A stretch of 64,000 bases of DNA from Pseudomonas sp. 7SR1 (lineage in GTDB: Bacteria; Pseudomonadota; Gammaproteobacteria; Pseudomonadales; Pseudomonadaceae). Each line of letters starts with the position of its first letter. Positions within the stretch are counted from its first letter, which is position 1. The notes under the pieces are model-generated. The model made no database searches. It was not told the origin of the DNA and saw only the letters and a program-made list of their open reading frames with translations. Shown piece after piece: positions 11,990 to 27,773 of this stretch. The DNA is taken from positions 3,735,001-3,799,000 of the forward strand of contig NZ_LT707064.1 of the NCBI RefSeq assembly GCF_900156465.1. The letters run 5' to 3'. Position numbers and translations under genes: made by a program.

Positions 11990-13315
11990 TCAGTGGAACT
12001 GTTCTTCTTCGGTGGAGCCGGTCAGTGCGGTTACCGACGAGGTGCCGCCCTGGATCACGGTGGTCATGTCGTCGAAGTAACCGGTGCCCACTTCCTGCTG
12101 GTGCGCCACGAAGGTGTAGCCCTTGGCGGCGTCGGCGAACTCCTGCTCCTGCAGTTTCACGTAGGCGGTCATGTCGTTGCGGGCGTAGTCGTGCGCCAGG
12201 TTGAACATGCTGTGCCACATGTTGTGGATGCCGGCCAGGGTGATGAACTGGTGCTTGTAGCCCATGGCGGACAGTTCGCGCTGGAACTTGGCGATGGTCG
12301 CGTCGTCCAGGTTTTTCTTCCAGTTGAAGGAAGGCGAGCAGTTGTACGACAGGATCTGGTCCGGGTATTCCTTCTTGATCGCTTCGGCGAAGCGACGCGC
12401 TTCTTCCAGGTCCGGCTTGGCGGTTTCACACCAGATCAGGTCGGCGTACGGCGCGTAGGCCAGGCCGCGGGCGATTGCCTGGTCCAGGCCGGCGCGGACT
12501 TTGTAGAAGCCTTCCTGGGTGCGGGTGCCGGTCACGAACGGCTGGTCGTACGGGTCGCAGTCGGAAGTCAGCAGGTCAGCGGCGTTGGCGTCGGTACGGG
12601 CCAGGATGATGGTCGGTACGCCAGCGACGTCGGCGGCCAGGCGGGCAGCGGTCAGCTTCTGTACGGCTTCCTGGGTCGGCACCAGTACCTTGCCGCCCAT
12701 GTGGCCGCATTTCTTCACCGAGGCCAGCTGGTCTTCGAAGTGAACGCCGGCGGCGCCTGCTTCGATCATGCTCTTCATCAGCTCGTAGGCATTCAGTACG
12801 CCGCCGAAACCGGCTTCGGCGTCAGCCACGATTGGCGCGAAGTAGTCGATGTAGCCTTCGTCGCCTGGGTTCTTGCCGGCTTTCCACTGGATCTGGTCGG
12901 CGCGACGGAACGAGTTGTTGATGCGCTTGACCACGGTGGGAACCGAATCCACCGGGTACAGCGATTGGTCGGGGTACATCGATTCGGCGGAGTTGTTGTC
13001 GGCAGCCACTTGCCAGCCCGACAGGTAGATCGCCTGGATGCCGGCCTTGACTTGCTGTACGGCCTGGCCGCCGGTCAGGGCGCCCATGCAGTTGACGAAA
13101 TCTTTCTCGGGACGGAAGGATGGCTTGGCGCCCTGGGTCACCAGGTTCCAGAGCTTCTCGGCGCCCATTTTCGCAAAGGTGTGCTCAGGTTGAACCGAGC
13201 CACGCAGACGGACGACGTCAGCAGCGGAATAATTGCGCTTCACGCCTTTCCAGCGTGGGTTCTCAGCCCAGTCTTTTTCAAGGGCTGCAATTTGCTGTTC
13301 GCGTGTCAGTGCCAT
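11990..13315 (-). CDS. aceA: isocitrate lyase
   Basis: Splits isocitrate to glyoxylate and succinate, the first step of the glyoxylate shunt needed for growth on acetate and fatty acids. The 441-aa protein carries the active-site loop KKCGHMGGK with the catalytic cysteine C203, and the substrate/metal-binding segments typical of the ICL superfamily. It belongs to the shorter class of about 430-440 residues. The ATG at 13315 is preceded by a GAGG-type site. It ends in a clear terminator and is transcribed alone. Both isocitrate dehydrogenases that compete for its substrate are encoded about 7-11 kb away. Confidence 0.97.
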   Translation of the reverse strand: MALTREQQIAALEKDWAENPRWKGVKRNYSAADVVRLRGSVQPEHTFAKMGAEKLWNLVTQGAKPSFRPEKDFVNCMGALTGGQAVQQVKAGIQAIYLSGWQVAADNNSAESMYPDQSLYPVDSVPTVVKRINNSFRRADQIQWKAGKNPGDEGYIDYFAPIVADAEAGFGGVLNAYELMKSMIEAGAAGVHFEDQLASVKKCGHMGGKVLVPTQEAVQKLTAARLAADVAGVPTIILARTDANAADLLTSDCDPYDQPFVTGTRTQEGFYKVRAGLDQAIARGLAYAPYADLIWCETAKPDLEEARRFAEAIKKEYPDQILSYNCSPSFNWKKNLDDATIAKFQRELSAMGYKHQFITLAGIHNMWHSMFNLAHDYARNDMTAYVKLQEQEFADAAKGYTFVAHQQEVGTGYFDDMTTVIQGGTSSVTALTGSTEEEQFH

Positions 13316-13808
13316 GGAAATAAACCTCGTCGCATCGTCGGGTGTGGAAGATTCCTGCTCCTGCCGGTTTCACCAAACATTGGCGAAGAAGGCTGCTCGC
13401 TGGCCAGGGGGCCGGGCATACAAGTCGGTTCAGGCGAGGAGGCGACGGGATGAACGATGGGCTCGAGGGGAAAGTGAGCAGGTAGAGGCGAACTGCGGGC
13501 GCATTCGGGCGTCGTGGGCCTTCATGTGAACTCAGAGTGATGCCGGGTTACCTAGTTACGCTTCCGTCCCTCGGGACAACTTCGTTCCAGTCGCAACCTC
13601 GTCAAACACACCTTGTGGGCGGTACAGACACGAATCGGCTCGCGGGGTAGGTGCAAGCGACGACCCGAAGGCCCTTGCCAGGGCCCCTGATTAGCGGGAG
13701 CGAGGCCATCATGCCTTCGGTTTTTTTGCTCGTCAAACGTTTTGTAGTGCTTTTTTTCAGCCACTACATCTTTGGTCTAATACGACTCATCAGTCAGTTT
13801 TTGATGCT
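13316..13808. other. intergenic region upstream of aceA
   Basis: About 490 bases without a gene I can support. It contains an interrupted stem around 13741-13766 (TGTAGTG pairing with CACTACA) next to the end of the secretin-like gene, and GC-rich short inverted repeats near 13566 and 13674. It may contain the aceA promoter and a long leader, or a small RNA, but no clear -10/-35 pair or terminator was found. Confidence 0.4.
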
Positions 13809-14570
13809 TCAGTTCAGGGTGTCGACCTTGACCCGCAGAATCATGTCGTCGCGACCTTGTGTCGAGTAGCTGCGGGTCAGGCCTTGTTTGTCGGCTTGTG
13901 TCTGGCGATTCACGCCCGCCAGGGTGATCCATTCCCCCAGGCGACCGCTGACTGTTGTGTCGGTACTCTGGACGTTCACTACATCGGGACGTTCCTGGCT
14001 CATACGGTCACGGTTGGTACTGATGCTCAGATGAACGGTCTCGCCGGTAACGCTGGCGGTGACATAGAAACCCTGGGTGACATTGCGGTATTCGGTCTGG
14101 CTCTGCATGCGGCCATAGGTGTCGGTCTGGGTGCTGGTGAAGGGCACGCTTTGTCCGACCTGGATCAGCGCCGGTTGGCCTTCGCTTGCCTGTACCTGCT
14201 GCACCCCACCGTCACGGCTGGCTGTGCTGCGGTTGATGATGCGGGTCTGGCTGGGGGCTGCCCCGTTGATGGAGTAGCCTTGGTCGCCTTGCAGGTTGTT
14301 CTCGTTGGTGTCCACGGTGATCAGCAGGCGTTTGGGGGCGGTATCCAACTGGGCGAGGAATTGCCGGAGTTCTTCGATCTTGCCAGGTTCGGCGTTGACG
14401 ATCAGTTGGTTGCCGTAGGCGCTGACCTGGCCGTCCTTGCCGATGAAGTTCTGCGCCACCGGCAGCAGGTCGGCGCTGGTGCGGTAGTTCAGCGGCACGA
14501 TTTGTGTGTCGGCCATGGCCGACAGGCTGCAGCCGAGCAGCAGGGTGACCAGGAGGGTGCGTAGAGGCAT
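13809..14570 (-). CDS. exported secretin-N-domain protein, function unknown
   Basis: A 253-residue protein with a signal peptide (residues 1-20, cleavage after LSAMA). The mature part begins with a domain of about 70 residues (IVPLNYRTSADLLPVAQNF ... LIVNAEPGKIEELRQFLAQLD) that resembles the short ring-building N domains of secretins. The rest is Gln/Ser/Thr-rich beta-type sequence ending in a possible strand-rich domain. It lacks the outer-membrane secretin barrel, and no secretion genes adjoin it. The start is the ATG at 14570, which has GGAG eight bases upstream; the ATG at 14576 would be too close to that site. Function is unknown. Confidence 0.8.
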   Translation of the reverse strand: MPLRTLLVTLLLGCSLSAMADTQIVPLNYRTSADLLPVAQNFIGKDGQVSAYGNQLIVNAEPGKIEELRQFLAQLDTAPKRLLITVDTNENNLQGDQGYSINGAAPSQTRIINRSTASRDGGVQQVQASEGQPALIQVGQSVPFTSTQTDTYGRMQSQTEYRNVTQGFYVTASVTGETVHLSISTNRDRMSQERPDVVNVQSTDTTVSGRLGEWITLAGVNRQTQADKQGLTRSYSTQGRDDMILRVKVDTLN

Positions 14571-14650
14571 GTCCATTTCTCCGCGAGACAAAGGCTTGAT
14601 ATTGCCAGTTTGTCGGCCCCGAGTGGGGCAAGTTGAATGGTAGACGGCAA

Positions 14651-14682
14651 AACGCCCCGGCATCGTGGGATGGCGGGGCGTT
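14651..14682. terminator. bidirectional terminator
   Basis: A 9-bp GC-rich stem (14651-14659 with 14674-14682) is flanked by A4 on the left and T5 on the right. On the minus strand it terminates the roxA/acetyltransferase unit that ends at 14741. Confidence 0.8.
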
Positions 14683-14705
14683 TTTCGGTAAGGCTTGAGG
14701 GCTTC

Positions 14706-14725
14706 ATCGCGAGCAAGCTCGCGAT
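14706..14725. repeat. single REP palindrome
   Basis: The 20-base palindrome atcgcgagcaagctcgcgat is one unit of the GAGCTTGCTC-core REP family seen in pairs elsewhere in the window. Confidence 0.8.
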
Positions 14726-14740
14726 GGCCGCGCTGCGGAT

Positions 14741-15166
14741 TCAGGCCGAGTGCCGCACCATGTCCACATGAGGGATCCCGGCTTCCAGGAACTCCTCGCT
14801 GACCACGGCAAAGCCCAGGCGCTCATAGAACGGCGTGGCATGGACCTGGGCGCTGAGCATCTGCTGCTTGAGCCCGCGTCTCTCGGCTTCGGCGATCACG
14901 GCTTGCATCAGCGCATCGCCGACTTTCAGGCCGCGCCAGTCCTTGAGGACCGAGACGCGGCCGATATGACCCTCGGTCAGCAGGCGAGCGGTGCCAATGG
15001 GGAAATCGCCTTCGAAGGCCAGGAAATGCACTGCATCCTGGTCATCGCAATCCCATTCCAGCTCGGGTGGAACGGACTGTTCGGCAATGAACACGGTCTC
15101 ACGAATGCGCCGGATCTCGGCGTTGTCCTTTTGCCAGTCTGCGACACGAACGTGAATTCTATTCAT
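14741..15166 (-). CDS. GNAT family N-acetyltransferase
   Basis: A 141-aa protein with the GNAT fold. The acetyl-CoA pyrophosphate-binding segment lies in RVSVLKDWRGLKVGDALM near residues 75-92, and the terminal FYERLGFAVVSEEFLEAGIPHVDM motif resembles the ElaA-type subgroup. The acceptor substrate cannot be deduced. The ATG at 15166 overlaps the end of roxA by 8 bases, so the two are probably translated from one message; starts further upstream lie deep inside roxA and are rejected. A terminator and a REP follow. Confidence 0.85.
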   Translation of the reverse strand: MNRIHVRVADWQKDNAEIRRIRETVFIAEQSVPPELEWDCDDQDAVHFLAFEGDFPIGTARLLTEGHIGRVSVLKDWRGLKVGDALMQAVIAEAERRGLKQQMLSAQVHATPFYERLGFAVVSEEFLEAGIPHVDMVRHSA

Positions 15167-16325
15167 CGGCGAACCCCAGGCTGCCTTGCTTGACCAACTC
15201 GCAGAGCAGGCCGCGACCATCTTCGTCGGCCAGCCATGGGCCGAGGTTTTCGATATGCAGCGCATCCGCGGCGCAGATCATCTTCAGCAGCTCACGCAAC
15301 TTGCCCGGCAGGTAGCGGCTCTGGCCGCTGGCGAACAGTAGCAGGTCGTCGTCGACTTCCGACCAGGCCAGGCGTGCGCTCGGGTTGCGAATGATCACCG
15401 CGCCTTGCTCCAGGCCGGCCAGCAGGTCGTCCTCTTCCAGCTCGGGCCCGACCACCAGTTCCGGGTAGCGTGGCTCGGTCATGAACTGGCCGAACCAGGT
15501 CAGCAGCAGGCGTTCGTCGCTCATGTGTTCGGCCAGCAGGCCCTTGAGGCGATCGAGGGCGTCGTGCTGGATCTGATGCGGGTCGCTCACCGGGCGCGCA
15601 TCGGCGTCGGTGTAGCGTTCTTCGTCCGGCAGGAACTGGCTGAGGAAATCGGTGAAATGAGTCAGCACCTCGGCGGCGCTCGGCGCGCGGAAACCCACCG
15701 AATACGTCATGCAGTCATCCACGGCCACGCCGCAGTGGGCCAGGCGGGGCGGCAGGTAGAGCATGTCACCCGGTTCCAGGGTCCACTCGTCGTTCGCCTC
15801 GAAGTCGGCGAGGATGCGCAGGTCGGCGTGCTGCAGCAAGGGACTCTCGGAGTCGCACATCTGGCCGATCTTCCAGTTGCGCTTGCCATGCCCTTGCAGC
15901 AGGAATACGTCGTAGTTGTCGAAATGCGGGCCAACGCTGCCACCGGGGGCGGCGAAGCTGATCATCACATCGTCGATGCGCCAGCTGGGCAGGAAGCGGA
16001 AGTGCTCCAGCAATTCGGCGACTTCCGGTACGAATTGATCGACCGCCTGTACCAGCAGTGTCCATTCGCGCTCTGGCAGTTTACTGAATTCGTCTTCGGC
16101 GAACGGGCCGCGACGCAATTCCCAGGGACGCTCGCCGTGCTCGATCACCAGGCGCGACTCGACTTCTTCTTCCAGGGCCAGGCCGGCCAGTTCGTCGGCG
16201 TCGATCGGGCTTTCGAAGTCAGGGATGGCCTGGCGGATCAGCAGCGGTTTCTTCTGCCAGTAGTCGCGCAGGAACTCCCGTGCCGTGATGCCGCCCAGGA
16301 GTTGCAGAGGAATATCAGGATTCAT
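15159..16325 (-). CDS. roxA: 50S ribosomal protein L16 arginine 3-hydroxylase (cupin/JmjC)
   Basis: 2-oxoglutarate/Fe(II)-dependent oxygenase of the YcfD/RoxA family (388 aa), which hydroxylates an arginine of ribosomal protein L16. The iron-binding facial triad can be read: H134 and D136 in GPHFDNYDVF, and H197 in RLAHCGV. The JmjC-like barrel is followed by a C-terminal winged-helix-like dimerisation region, normal for the family. It lies downstream of purB beyond a terminator, so it may have its own promoter, and it overlaps the following acetyltransferase gene. The identification rests on these motifs and on overall similarity. Confidence 0.9.
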   Translation of the reverse strand: MNPDIPLQLLGGITAREFLRDYWQKKPLLIRQAIPDFESPIDADELAGLALEEEVESRLVIEHGERPWELRRGPFAEDEFSKLPEREWTLLVQAVDQFVPEVAELLEHFRFLPSWRIDDVMISFAAPGGSVGPHFDNYDVFLLQGHGKRNWKIGQMCDSESPLLQHADLRILADFEANDEWTLEPGDMLYLPPRLAHCGVAVDDCMTYSVGFRAPSAAEVLTHFTDFLSQFLPDEERYTDADARPVSDPHQIQHDALDRLKGLLAEHMSDERLLLTWFGQFMTEPRYPELVVGPELEEDDLLAGLEQGAVIIRNPSARLAWSEVDDDLLLFASGQSRYLPGKLRELLKMICAADALHIENLGPWLADEDGRGLLCELVKQGSLGFADE

Positions 16326-16368
16326 GTGTAACCTATTGAAAAAAATTACTTTTCAGACGCGAATAAAA

Positions 16369-16389
16369 ACGCCCGGCGCGGCCGGGCGT
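16369..16389 (-). terminator. intrinsic terminator of purB
   Basis: A 9-bp stem (16369-16377 with 16381-16389), loop GCG, followed on the minus strand by a T5 run. It separates purB from roxA. Confidence 0.85.
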
Positions 16390-16408
16390 CTCAGGGCAAG
16401 GCAATGGG

Positions 16409-17866
<1,458 letters not shown>

Positions 17867-17903
17867 TTACGCGTGACAAGGTACAAAAGTGGGTCGAGGC
17901 GAC

Positions 17904-18527
17904 TTATTCGTTGCGCATCAACGGGTAAAGCTCTTTAAGCAATTTGCGTCGGCTGATCACCAGCTGCCAGCGGTGGCCTCCCAACTGCCGCCACAGCCGC
18001 GCCGAGCGAATGCCGGCCAACAGCAGGGCACGGATCTTCGAGGCGTTGCTCGGCTGCTGCAGGTTGCGCATGTCGCCATGCACCTGGATGCGCTGGCGCA
18101 AGGTACTCAGGGTGTCCTGGTAGAGCGCACCGCAGGCGGCGATCACGTTTTCGTGGGACGGACCGAAGTGTTCGACCTGGGACTGGATCTGCGGCAGGCG
18201 ATTGCCGATGGTCTCCAACAGGTCGTCGCGCTTGGCCAACTGGCGCTCAAGGCCCAGCATCGACAGGGCATAGCGCAACGGCTCGCGTTGCAGGGCGCTG
18301 GGCTCGCGCTCCAGGGCGCCGATCAGGGCACGATAACCCTCGCGCAGGTTCAGGTCGTCGCCGCCGTAGACTTCGAGGGTGTCCTTGGGGTCGCGAACCA
18401 GCAGGCTGCCGAGCATGCAGCTCAGGCCGGCTTCGCTGGCCTGGCCGGTCTTGGCGATCCTGTCCACCAGTACGGCGGCGAGGAACACCCCGCCCAATGC
18501 CGTCAGTTGTTCCTGGATCGGGCTCAT
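17904..18527 (-). CDS. hflD: high frequency lysogenization protein HflD homolog
   Basis: A 207-aa helical protein of the HflD family. In E. coli HflD is a membrane-associated factor that affects the stability of lambda CII, but its general cellular role is not settled. The family-typical start [24 protein letters not shown] is visible (position 1 onwards). It overlaps the mnmA stop by 4 bases and precedes purB by about 125 bases, which is the standard context and the main support for the name. No membrane anchor is evident. Confidence 0.93.
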   Translation of the reverse strand: MSPIQEQLTALGGVFLAAVLVDRIAKTGQASEAGLSCMLGSLLVRDPKDTLEVYGGDDLNLREGYRALIGALEREPSALQREPLRYALSMLGLERQLAKRDDLLETIGNRLPQIQSQVEHFGPSHENVIAACGALYQDTLSTLRQRIQVHGDMRNLQQPSNASKIRALLLAGIRSARLWRQLGGHRWQLVISRRKLLKELYPLMRNE

Positions 18528-19648
18528 GCCTTGCTACTCCACGGCTCTGCAACTTCGATCACGCCGCCGCCCAGGCAGACTTCACCGTCGTAGAACACCA
18601 CGGACTGGCCGGGAGTCACCGCCCGCTGCGGATCATCGAAGGTGGCGCGATAGCCGGTGGCGGTTTTTTCCAGGGTGCAGGGCTGGTCGCTCTGGCGGTA
18701 GCGCACCTTGGCCGTCAGGCGACGAGGTTCGCTCAGGTCGATGGGATTGACCCAGTAGATGTCCGAGGCGAGCAGGGCGCGGGAGAACAGCCACGGATGG
18801 TCGTTGCCCTGGCCGACGATCAGTTCGTTGTGCTCCAGGTCCTTGACCAGCACGTACCACGGCTCTTCACCGGCGTCCTTCAGGCCGCCGATGCCCAGGC
18901 CCTGGCGCTGGCCGATGGTGTGGTACATCAGGCCATGGTGGCGGCCGATGACTTCGCCTTCGGTGGTCTTGATCTCGCCTGGCTGGGCCGGCAGGTATTG
19001 CTTGAGGAAGTCGCTGAAGCGCCGCTCGCCGATGAAGCAGATACCGGTGGAGTCCTTCTTCTTGGCGGTCGCCAGGGCATGCTTCTCGGCGATTGCGCGG
19101 ACTTCGGGCTTCTCCAGCTCGCCTACCGGGAACAGGGTCTTGGCGATCTGCTCGCCACCCACGGCGTGCAGGAAATAGCTCTGGTCCTTGTTCGGGTCCA
19201 GGCCCTTGAGCAGTTCGGTGCGACCGTCGATGTCGCGGCGGCGCACATAGTGGCCGGTGGCGATCAGGTCGGCACCCAGCATCATGGCGTAGTCCAGGAA
19301 CGCCTTGAACTTGATCTCGCGGTTGCAGAGGATGTCGGGGTTCGGCGTGCGGCCGGCCTTGTATTCGGCCAGGAAGTGCTCGAACACGTTGTCCCAGTAC
19401 TCGGCGGCGAAGTTGGCAGTGTGCAGCTTGATGCCGATCTTGTCGCACACGGCCTGGGCGTCCGCCAGGTCGTCCATGGCGGTGCAGTATTCGGTTCCGT
19501 CGTCTTCTTCCCAGTTCTTCATGAACAGGCCTTCCACTTCATAGCCCTGCTCGATCAGCAGGAGAGCGGAAACGGAAGAGTCCACGCCGCCGGACATGCC
19601 GACAATGACGCGCTTCTTGGTGGTGTCAGAAGGAGCTGGATCACGCAT
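18524..19648 (-). CDS. mnmA: tRNA-specific 2-thiouridylase
   Basis: Makes 2-thiouridine at wobble position 34 of tRNA-Lys, -Glu and -Gln, using ATP and sulfur delivered by the Tus relay. The 374-aa protein has the PP-loop GMSGGVDSS (residues 17-25) that binds ATP, and the two catalytic cysteines C108 (LCNREIKF) and C204 (TGICFIG). Its sulfur donors TusB, TusC, TusD and TusE are encoded at 40.8-42.2 kb. It overlaps hflD by 4 bases. The ATG at 19648 gives the usual length. Confidence 0.97.
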   Translation of the reverse strand: MRDPAPSDTTKKRVIVGMSGGVDSSVSALLLIEQGYEVEGLFMKNWEEDDGTEYCTAMDDLADAQAVCDKIGIKLHTANFAAEYWDNVFEHFLAEYKAGRTPNPDILCNREIKFKAFLDYAMMLGADLIATGHYVRRRDIDGRTELLKGLDPNKDQSYFLHAVGGEQIAKTLFPVGELEKPEVRAIAEKHALATAKKKDSTGICFIGERRFSDFLKQYLPAQPGEIKTTEGEVIGRHHGLMYHTIGQRQGLGIGGLKDAGEEPWYVLVKDLEHNELIVGQGNDHPWLFSRALLASDIYWVNPIDLSEPRRLTAKVRYRQSDQPCTLEKTATGYRATFDDPQRAVTPGQSVVFYDGEVCLGGGVIEVAEPWSSKA

Positions 19649-19707
19649 AGGAATTCAATGAGTGTCTTGAAAAAGGACGCGATTCTATCAGGCCCGGGCG
19701 CGCAAGG

Positions 19708-20154
19708 CTAAAGGGAAGGGCGTATCAGTGCCAGGCTGTGGCGATGACCGGCCAGGTAATCGTCGATGCAGCGGATGATCAGCTCGCTGCGCCAGTGGTC
19801 GCGCTGTTCGAGCAGTTCGTCGCGGCTTAGCCATTTAGCGCCGAGGATGCCGTCATCCAGTGGAGAGTCGGGGTTATGGTTCAAGGCCCTGGCGGCGAAA
19901 CAGACGCGCTGGTAAGTCACGCCGTTGCTGGGCGCGGTGTACAGGTAAATGCCCACCACGTCGGTGGGTTCGACGTCCCAGCCGGTTTCTTCCAGGGTTT
20001 CGCGTACAGCGGCTTCGATCAGTGTTTCGTTGGGGTCCAGGTGGCCGGCCGGCTGGTTGAGCACCGCGCGTCCACCCTTGGACTCTTCCACCATCAGGAA
20101 ACGGCCATTGTCTTCGACGATGGTGGCGACGGTGATGTGGGGTTGCCAGTTCAT
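19708..20154 (-). CDS. Nudix hydrolase, NudJ-like
   Basis: A 148-aa Nudix enzyme. The complete Nudix box runs from G37 to W59 with the metal-binding glutamates in RETLEETGW (R51-W59). Its place just upstream of mnmA is the same as that of nudJ (phosphatase of HMP-pyrophosphate and nucleotides) in E. coli, so NudJ is the best guess, but the substrate is not shown by sequence. The ATG at 20154 is chosen because GGAG lies five bases before it; a GTG two codons upstream would be inside that ribosome site. Confidence 0.9.
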   Translation of the reverse strand: MNWQPHITVATIVEDNGRFLMVEESKGGRAVLNQPAGHLDPNETLIEAAVRETLEETGWDVEPTDVVGIYLYTAPSNGVTYQRVCFAARALNHNPDSPLDDGILGAKWLSRDELLEQRDHWRSELIIRCIDDYLAGHRHSLALIRPSL

Positions 20155-20191
20155 GGACACTCCTCTGGTTCTCGGATTGGAATGCAGGCCA

Positions 20192-20283
20192 CTGTGGGGG
20201 CGAGCTTGCTCGCGATAGCGGTGGTGCAGTCAATATCAATGTTGAATGTTATATCGCTATCGCGAGCAAGCTCGCTCCCACAG
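20192..20283. repeat. REP inverted pair (BIME)
   Basis: Two facing REP units (20192-20220 and 20255-20283) of the type CTGTGGGxGCGAGCTTGCTCGCGATAGCG around a 34-base spacer. It lies between the idh terminator and the Nudix gene. Confidence 0.9.
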
Positions 20284-20326
20284 GGAATATATCTTCAGGG
20301 GGAAATGTGTTGAGGTCGCAAACACA

Positions 20327-20349
20327 AACCCCGGCACAAGGCCGGGGTT
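20327..20349 (-). terminator. terminator of idh
   Basis: A 9-bp stem (20327-20335 with 20341-20349) around ACAAG, followed on the minus strand by a T-rich tract broken by G. It lies 20 bases after the idh stop. Confidence 0.7.
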
Positions 20350-20369
20350 CGTGATGTTCCCTTACAACC

Positions 20370-23063
<2,694 letters not shown>

Positions 23064-24320
23064 ATGGGGTATCAAAAGATTCAGGTTCCGGCCGTCGGTG
23101 ACAAAATTACCGTCAATGCAGACCATTCTCTTAATGTTCCTGACAATCCGATCATCCCCTTCATTGAAGGTGACGGCATTGGCGTCGACATCAGCCCGGT
23201 CATGATCAAGGTCGTGGACGCCGCGGTGCAGAAGGCCTACGGCGGCAAGCGCAAGATTTCCTGGATGGAAGTCTATGCCGGTGAGAAAGCGACCCAGGTC
23301 TACGACCAGGACACCTGGCTGCCCCAGGAAACCCTGGATGCGGTCAAGGACTACGTGGTTTCCATCAAGGGCCCCCTGACCACGCCGGTCGGTGGCGGTA
23401 TCCGCTCGCTGAACGTGGCCCTGCGTCAACAGCTGGACCTGTACGTCTGCCTGCGTCCGGTGCGCTGGTTCGAAGGCGTGCCGAGCCCGGTCAAGAAGCC
23501 TGGCGACGTGGACATGACGATTTTCCGTGAGAACTCCGAAGACATCTATGCCGGTATCGAGTGGAAAGCCGGGTCGGCCGAAGCCACCAAGGTGATCAAG
23601 TTCCTCAAGGAAGAAATGGGCGTGACCAAGATCCGTTTCGACGAGGACTGCGGTATCGGCGTCAAGCCGGTGTCCAAGCAGGGGACCAAGCGTCTGGCGC
23701 GCAAGGCTTTGCAATACGTGGTCGACAACGACCGCGATTCGCTGACCATCGTGCACAAAGGCAACATCATGAAGTTCACCGAAGGTGCCTTCAAGGAGTG
23801 GGCCTACGAAGTGGCCGCCGAGGAGTTCGGCGCGACCCTGCTCGATGGCGGCCCTTGGATGCAGTTCAAGAACCCCAAGACTGGCAAGAACGTCGTGGTC
23901 AAGGACGCCATCGCCGATGCCATGCTCCAGCAGATCCTGCTGCGTCCGGCCGAATATGACGTGATCGCCACCCTGAACCTCAACGGCGATTATCTCTCCG
24001 ACGCCCTGGCGGCGGAAGTGGGGGGGATCGGTATCGCGCCGGGGGCCAACCTGTCCGACACCGTGGCCATGTTCGAAGCCACCCACGGCACCGCACCCAA
24101 GTATGCGGGCAAGGACCAGGTCAACCCGGGTTCTTTGATCCTGTCGGCGGAAATGATGCTGCGCCACATGGGTTGGACCGAAGCGGCCGACCTGATCATC
24201 AAGGGTACCAACGGTGCGATTTCGGCCAAGACCGTGACCTATGACTTCGAGCGCCTGATGGAGGGCGCCAAGCTGGTGTCCTCCTCGGGCTTCGGTGATG
24301 CACTGATCTCCCACATGTAA
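23064..24320 (+). CDS. icd: isocitrate dehydrogenase (NADP+), dimeric
   Basis: Homodimeric TCA-cycle isocitrate dehydrogenase (418 aa). The substrate-binding segment [12 protein letters not shown] contains S115, which corresponds to the serine phosphorylated by AceK in E. coli to divert carbon to the glyoxylate shunt. The C-terminal segment [12 protein letters not shown] is the NADP-binding region. The ATG at 23064 gives [15 protein letters not shown] and has GGAG seven bases upstream; the in-frame start at 22995 would add an atypical leader. A strong terminator follows. Confidence 0.97.
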   Translation: MGYQKIQVPAVGDKITVNADHSLNVPDNPIIPFIEGDGIGVDISPVMIKVVDAAVQKAYGGKRKISWMEVYAGEKATQVYDQDTWLPQETLDAVKDYVVSIKGPLTTPVGGGIRSLNVALRQQLDLYVCLRPVRWFEGVPSPVKKPGDVDMTIFRENSEDIYAGIEWKAGSAEATKVIKFLKEEMGVTKIRFDEDCGIGVKPVSKQGTKRLARKALQYVVDNDRDSLTIVHKGNIMKFTEGAFKEWAYEVAAEEFGATLLDGGPWMQFKNPKTGKNVVVKDAIADAMLQQILLRPAEYDVIATLNLNGDYLSDALAAEVGGIGIAPGANLSDTVAMFEATHGTAPKYAGKDQVNPGSLILSAEMMLRHMGWTEAADLIIKGTNGAISAKTVTYDFERLMEGAKLVSSSGFGDALISHM

Positions 24321-24333
24321 GAAATTGTCATAA

Positions 24334-24367
24334 AAAAGCCCGGCTCGATCTCTCGAGCCGGGCTTTT
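24334..24367. terminator. bidirectional terminator between icd and cspD
   Basis: A 15-bp perfect stem (24334-24348 with 24353-24367) with a TCTC loop, bounded by A and T runs. It serves the convergent icd and cspD genes. Confidence 0.92.
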
Positions 24368-24390
24368 TCGTGCCCGGAAGCTACTGCAGG

Positions 24391-24657
24391 TCAATGGGTC
24401 TCGGTGACCTTGGCTTTGGCGGGAGTGGGGGCGTTTTCGATTTCCTGCAGCGTGATATTGACTGCGTGCAACCCCTTGGGGCCCTGGATGACATTAAATG
24501 TAACATCTTGCCCCGCTTTCAAGGTCTTGTAGCCATCCATATTGATTGCCGAGTAGTGCGCGAAAAGGTCTTCTTCCCTGCCAGCCGCGAGAATGAATCC
24601 GTAGCCTTTGGCATTGTTGAACCATTTCACCTTGCCACTCATCTTAACGACCGACAT
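24391..24657 (-). CDS. cspD: cold-shock-domain protein CspD
   Basis: An 88-aa single-stranded nucleic acid-binding protein. The cold-shock domain shows the RNP1-type motif KGYGFI and the second motif DLFAHYSAI. The segment MDGYKTLKAGQDV and the position beside clpS/clpA mark it as CspD, a stationary-phase DNA-replication inhibitor in E. coli. It has an extra charged tail of about 20 residues after the cold-shock domain. The ATG at 24657 is chosen for the GAGGGA site eight bases upstream; a start at 24642 would also be possible. Confidence 0.93.
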   Translation of the reverse strand: MSVVKMSGKVKWFNNAKGYGFILAAGREEDLFAHYSAINMDGYKTLKAGQDVTFNVIQGPKGLHAVNITLQEIENAPTPAKAKVTETH

Positions 24658-24883
24658 AAACCATATCCCTCTGCAACGCACTCCATCACTGGAGTATCAT
24701 CCGGTTCATCCGCAGTCTAATCTTGTTGTCAGGATCAATGCCGCGGACCTTTTTAACCCGCGATGGGCTCTATTGGTTGTAACACCGTTTTGCCGATAGT
24801 CAAGGTGACCCGGCGGTGGCGGTTGAAAACGCCAGCGGGTGCCCCCATTACTGTAAATGCCAACTAAACGAACCTTTCTTTCC

Positions 24884-25246
24884 ATGCATGCAATCAGCCA
24901 GATTCGACTAACATTCAATCAGGATCGCCCGGATCTCCACGACGACGATTCCGCAGGCATTGCTGTCCAGGAAGCGAAGCCCGCGTTACAGGCGCCACCG
25001 ATGTACAAGGTGGTTTTGTTCAACGATGACTACACACCGATGGATTTCGTCGTCGAAGTGCTCGAGGTGTTTTTCAACCTTAATCGCGAGCTGGCGACAA
25101 AGGTCATGCTGGCCGTTCATACAGAGGGACGGGCAGTATGCGGAGTGTTTACCCGCGACATCGCCGAGACAAAGGCCATGCAGGTCAACCAGTACGCCCG
25201 GGAAAGCCAGCATCCGCTACTCTGTGAAATCGAGAAGGACGGTTAA
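24884..25246 (+). CDS. clpS: ATP-dependent Clp protease adaptor ClpS
   Basis: Adaptor (120 aa) that delivers proteins with destabilising N-terminal residues to ClpAP. The binding-pocket signature is present in [20 protein letters not shown] and in the helix with [10 protein letters not shown]. The start at 24884 ([11 protein letters not shown]) is the form usual in pseudomonads. A start at 24857 would add nine residues; neither has a good ribosome site. It lies 29 bases before clpA and is divergent from cspD, as in many gamma-proteobacteria. Confidence 0.95.
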   Translation: MHAISQIRLTFNQDRPDLHDDDSAGIAVQEAKPALQAPPMYKVVLFNDDYTPMDFVVEVLEVFFNLNRELATKVMLAVHTEGRAVCGVFTRDIAETKAMQVNQYARESQHPLLCEIEKDG

Positions 25247-25275
25247 CGCCGACCACTTGGGTATGAGGTGAAGCC

Positions 25276-27546
<2,271 letters not shown>

Positions 27547-27564
27547 TCGCCACCCGTAACAAGC

Positions 27565-27590
27565 AAAAAGGCGCCGAAAGGCGCCTTTTT
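27565..27590. terminator. intrinsic terminator of clpA
   Basis: An 11-bp stem (27565-27575 with 27580-27590) with a GAAA tetraloop; A5 and T5 form the outer pairs. It terminates clpSA on the plus strand and could work both ways. Confidence 0.92.
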
Positions 27591-27616
27591 GCTGGCTTCA
27601 GGAATACGCCGACCTC

Positions 27617-27708
27617 CTGTGGGAGCGAGCTTGCTCGCGATGGCGGCGGCACGCCCGGCATCCATGCAAGCTGATCCTCTGCTATCGCGAGCAAGCTCGC
27701 TCCCACAA
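27617..27708. repeat. REP inverted pair (BIME)
   Basis: Facing units of CTGTGGGAGCGAGCTTGCTCGCGAT and its complement, separated by about 40 bases, between the clpA and infA terminators. Confidence 0.9.
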
Positions 27709-27736
27709 GGGGGTATCTAATCCCAGGCAAACAAAA

Positions 27737-27759
27737 ACGCCCGGCATCTAGCCGGGCGT
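27737..27759 (-). terminator. intrinsic terminator of infA
   Basis: A 9-bp stem (27737-27745 with 27751-27759), followed on the minus strand by TTTTTGTTT. It lies 14 bases after the infA stop. Confidence 0.88.
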
Positions 27760-27773
27760 CCTGTATTGACTTG

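Noticed and set aside
13552-13764. Small basic frame of 70 codons on the minus strand between aceA and the secretin-like gene
   Set aside because: It needs a GTG start, has no ribosome site, and shows no family similarity I recognise; kept only as non-coding sequence of interest.
20192-20283. Repeats resembling a CRISPR or transposon end
   Set aside because: These are single inverted REP pairs with unrelated spacers; no array, no cas gene, no transposase.
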